Source: Desulfitobacterium sp038181555
GTDB taxonomy: Bacteria > Bacillota > Desulfitobacteriia > Desulfitobacteriales > Desulfitobacteriaceae
Length of the DNA stretch: 64,000 bases
Assembly (NCBI RefSeq): GCF_038181555.1
Contig: NZ_JBBWUA010000003.1
Coordinates: 62,001 to 126,000, forward strand
Reading direction: 5' to 3'
Shown here: positions 62,221-64,000 of the stretch, piece after piece
Position numbering within the stretch: the stretch's first letter is position 1
Layout: every line of letters begins with the position of its first letter
Made by a program: the position numbers and the translations under genes
Notes under the pieces: generated by a model
What the model saw: the letters and a program-made list of their open reading frames with translations, nothing else
Databases searched by the model: none
What the model was told of the DNA's origin: nothing

Positions 62221-63078
62221 TTAACGCATATCTTTTTCCGTGTAATAAACTATCCCAATAGCCCCGGGACCTACGTGAAGTCCAATAACTGGACCTATCG
62301 GAATGACCTTCACCTGGGTTGCTACCTTTTCCTTGATCTTCTTTACTAATGCCTGAGCCTCATCAAGACAATTAATATGATGAACAGCAATCTCTCCCAG
62401 CCCATACTTGCTGATATCTTCTAACATCTTATTAATCATAGCCAGAATAGCCTTTTCTTTATGTCGCACTTTTGTCAATACCACAACCTTCCCCTCTTCT
62501 ACAGTGAGGATGGGTATAATCTTAAACAGGTTGCCGATTAAGGCACTAGCCCCACCGATCCGTCCGCCTTTTTTAAGATAATCTAGATTGTCAGGGATAA
62601 ACAAGAAACGGCTGCGTTTTATGTTCTCAAGTACGATTTCCTTCACTTCAGCAAGGGCTTTTTGCGCTTGAGCAGCCCGCGCTCCCTGCAACGCAGCAAA
62701 TCCCAGCTGCATGGAGTTGGAACGAGCATCAATGATTTCGATTTGAGCCTCAGGGTACTTTTCCATGACCATTTCTTTCGCCAAGAGTGCCGTAGAATAT
62801 GTCCCACTCATATCCGATGATAAGAAGATTCCACACAAAGGATCTCCTTGGGACACCACTTTCTCCATCTCTTGATAAAATTCCCCGATCGAAGGTTGTG
62901 AAGAGCTCGGGATCCCCTCTTTCTCCATCATTTGATAGAAGTCTTCGTTGGTCACATCGATCTCCCGCATCGATTGCTCTCCAAATGAGATATTCAATGA
63001 CACCCGTCTGATATCCAATTCTTTTCTGAGATCATTGTCAATATAACTTGTACTATCAGTCAATATGCGGACCGTCAT
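62221..63078 (-). CDS. DegV-family fatty acid-binding protein
   Basis: A 285-residue protein of the DegV fold. Motifs are RILTDSTSYIDNDL, the GIPSSSQPSIGEF segment and FLSSDMSGTYSTALLA, which bind the fatty-acid carboxylate. The C-terminal domain has KGGRIGG, typical of the family. DegV proteins carry fatty acids to the FakA kinase in Firmicutes; no FakA is in the window. The ATG follows AAGTGGAGATGAG. Confidence 0.92.
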   Translation of the reverse strand: MTVRILTDSTSYIDNDLRKELDIRRVSLNISFGEQSMREIDVTNEDFYQMMEKEGIPSSSQPSIGEFYQEMEKVVSQGDPLCGIFLSSDMSGTYSTALLAKEMVMEKYPEAQIEIIDARSNSMQLGFAALQGARAAQAQKALAEVKEIVLENIKRSRFLFIPDNLDYLKKGGRIGGASALIGNLFKIIPILTVEEGKVVVLTKVRHKEKAILAMINKMLEDISKYGLGEIAVHHINCLDEAQALVKKIKEKVATQVKVIPIGPVIGLHVGPGAIGIVYYTEKDMR

Positions 63079-63134
63079 TTTCTCATCTCCACTTCTTTTA
63101 TTTGTGTTTCTTTCATTTTACTATAGAACGAAGA

Positions 63135-63164
63135 AATAATTAATAACCCGTCAAAAGACGGGTT
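63135..63164 (-). terminator. Terminator of the GNAT gene
   Basis: AACCCGTC (63157-63164 on the minus strand) and GACGGGTT (63145-63152) pair around a TTTT loop, followed by ATTAATTATT. It is five bases after the GNAT stop. Confidence 0.7.
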
Positions 63165-63169
63165 TTAAA

Positions 63170-64000
63170 CTAATCAAAGGCTAAACCGAGATACCCCGTT
63201 TTTCCGAGCAGTTCGGCGTTGCTTGTAGTTAACATACCAAAGGGACGGATCTGACCTCCCATCGTCATACTACCCGCTGGAGTTCGCATGATAAATTCTT
63301 TAGCGGCAATCTTTTGCGCTAAAGCACCCAATCCCTCAGGGATAAGGTTTGCTGAGAGTATAAGCTCCTTGATCAGAACTCTCTTCTCATCCATTCGCTC
63401 GACAGCAGCGCACCCCTGGGTCCCATTAAAATTGAGCTCATAGATATCCTCACCGGAAAGCTGGGATACTCTCTTCTGATAAGCAATCTCCTCTTCACCA
63501 TAAGCGATATAGATACTTCCTTGGAGAAGCTGGTTGCGAATTCGGTTATAGACCAGAGAGGTCGTTGGCCGGACAGAACAAGGGAATCCCGGCTCAGAAG
63601 AAGCTCTCATTTCTTCTGCACTCAGCACAGTCTCCTGAACAGCAAATCCCACTTGATACCCTTGCTGGGCATAGAATTTAAACAGATGAGCCTCTGCTGG
63701 GACGAGAACACATAGTTCCACTTGCCGGTCCTGTAAGTAATTTTTTGCCCAACCCATGAGTTCAGTAGCAATACCTTGGTGCTGGTAATCAGGATGGGTG
63801 GCTATGGCATAGAGCATAGCTCCATCGATCTTTATTCCTTTAGAAATGCCATCGACCCACTGGATAGGAATCATGGTCAGCATAGCAGCGATAGAATTAT
63901 CCTGCAGATAAACAGCCGTTTGTTCAGCTTTAAAGCGATGAGTAAAGTAAAAGTCAATAAAGGAATCCGTGTCCCCAAAACAACGCTGCCATATTTCTTT
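63170..64000 (-). CDS. GNAT-family N-acetyltransferase, partial (5' end outside window)
   Basis: The frame is open to the right edge (its visible N-terminal part reads KEIWQRCFGDTDSFIDFYF..), so the gene starts beyond 64000; an internal ATG at 63883 is not the start. The acetyl-CoA loop is YAIATHPDYQHQGIATELM. The later part has an Eis-like second GNAT-like half and a C-terminal sterol-carrier-like region. The substrate is unknown. About 276 residues are seen. Confidence 0.82.
   Translation of the reverse strand, partial: KEIWQRCFGDTDSFIDFYFTHRFKAEQTAVYLQDNSIAAMLTMIPIQWVDGISKGIKIDGAMLYAIATHPDYQHQGIATELMGWAKNYLQDRQVELCVLVPAEAHLFKFYAQQGYQVGFAVQETVLSAEEMRASSEPGFPCSVRPTTSLVYNRIRNQLLQGSIYIAYGEEEIAYQKRVSQLSGEDIYELNFNGTQGCAAVERMDEKRVLIKELILSANLIPEGLGALAQKIAAKEFIMRTPAGSMTMGGQIRPFGMLTTSNAELLGKTGYLGLAFD

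Noticed and set aside
24000..64000. CRISPR arrays, insertion sequences or phage genes
   Set aside because: I saw no repeat-spacer arrays, transposase genes or integrase/att structures in any part of the window.

Overview
The window looks like chromosome of a spore-forming, anaerobic member of the Firmicutes (Clostridia), most like Desulfitobacterium. Supporting signs are an alpha/beta-type small acid-soluble spore protein, the sporulation protein YtaF, the YtoI/YtkL pair, clostridial-style redox proteins (a rubredoxin-flavin reductase fusion and an NADPH-motif-less thioredoxin reductase), and a ykkC-family riboswitch in front of ilvE. The genus is an inference from family knowledge; no database search was made.

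Region 1 (1-14365, all minus strand) is a glycyl-radical-enzyme bacterial microcompartment operon. Its signature enzyme is a type I choline trimethylamine-lyase (CutC) with its activase (CutD). Around them are five hexamer-type shell proteins or relatives, a tandem-domain PduT-like shell protein with the FeS-ligand cysteine, an EutN/PduN vertex protein, two aldehyde-dehydrogenase family proteins (one lacking the catalytic Cys), PduS, EutQ, EutJ, EutP, an EutT-like protein and PduL (cut by the left edge). Choline would be cleaved to trimethylamine and acetaldehyde inside the shell, and acetaldehyde taken to acetyl-CoA and acetyl-phosphate. A candidate promoter preceded by three helically phased repeats lies at the head of the operon.

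Region 2 (14411-23915, minus strand) is the branched-chain amino acid operon ilvE-ilvD-ilvB-ilvN-ilvC-leuC-leuD-leuB. It is headed by a ykkC subtype-2 (ppGpp-type) riboswitch with an overlapping terminator, and closed by a strong terminator. Divergent from it are hom and thrB (24075-26278, plus strand). A 56-bp perfect palindrome separates thrB from the next convergent gene.

Region 3 (26405-41192) holds mostly housekeeping genes: a ferredoxin-type thioredoxin reductase candidate, a lytic transglycosylase, coaE, ytaF, an ABC-F ATPase, mutM and polA. A guanidine-I riboswitch controls a pair of small multidrug resistance-type exporters. Divergent from it is a three-gene MacAB-like ABC efflux operon. 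An HD hydrolase, a DMT permease and a tRNA-Leu(CAA) with its own promoter and terminator follow.

Region 4 (41252-64000) contains a small protein gene with accD-accA, coaD, dnaE, ytoI, a two-gene unit of a Cys-rich miniprotein and a spore protein, ytkL, a MraY/WecA-type transferase and trmL. An Lrp-type regulator with an aminotransferase follows, with an operator-like palindrome inside the promoter. Then come queG, an Hrb-like flavoprotein, a CCA/poly(A) polymerase-type enzyme with an enlarged HD region, a lipid kinase, an M29 aminopeptidase, an RluA-type synthase, MscL with a zinc-ribbon tail, a methyltransferase, a DegV protein and a GNAT protein cut by the right edge.
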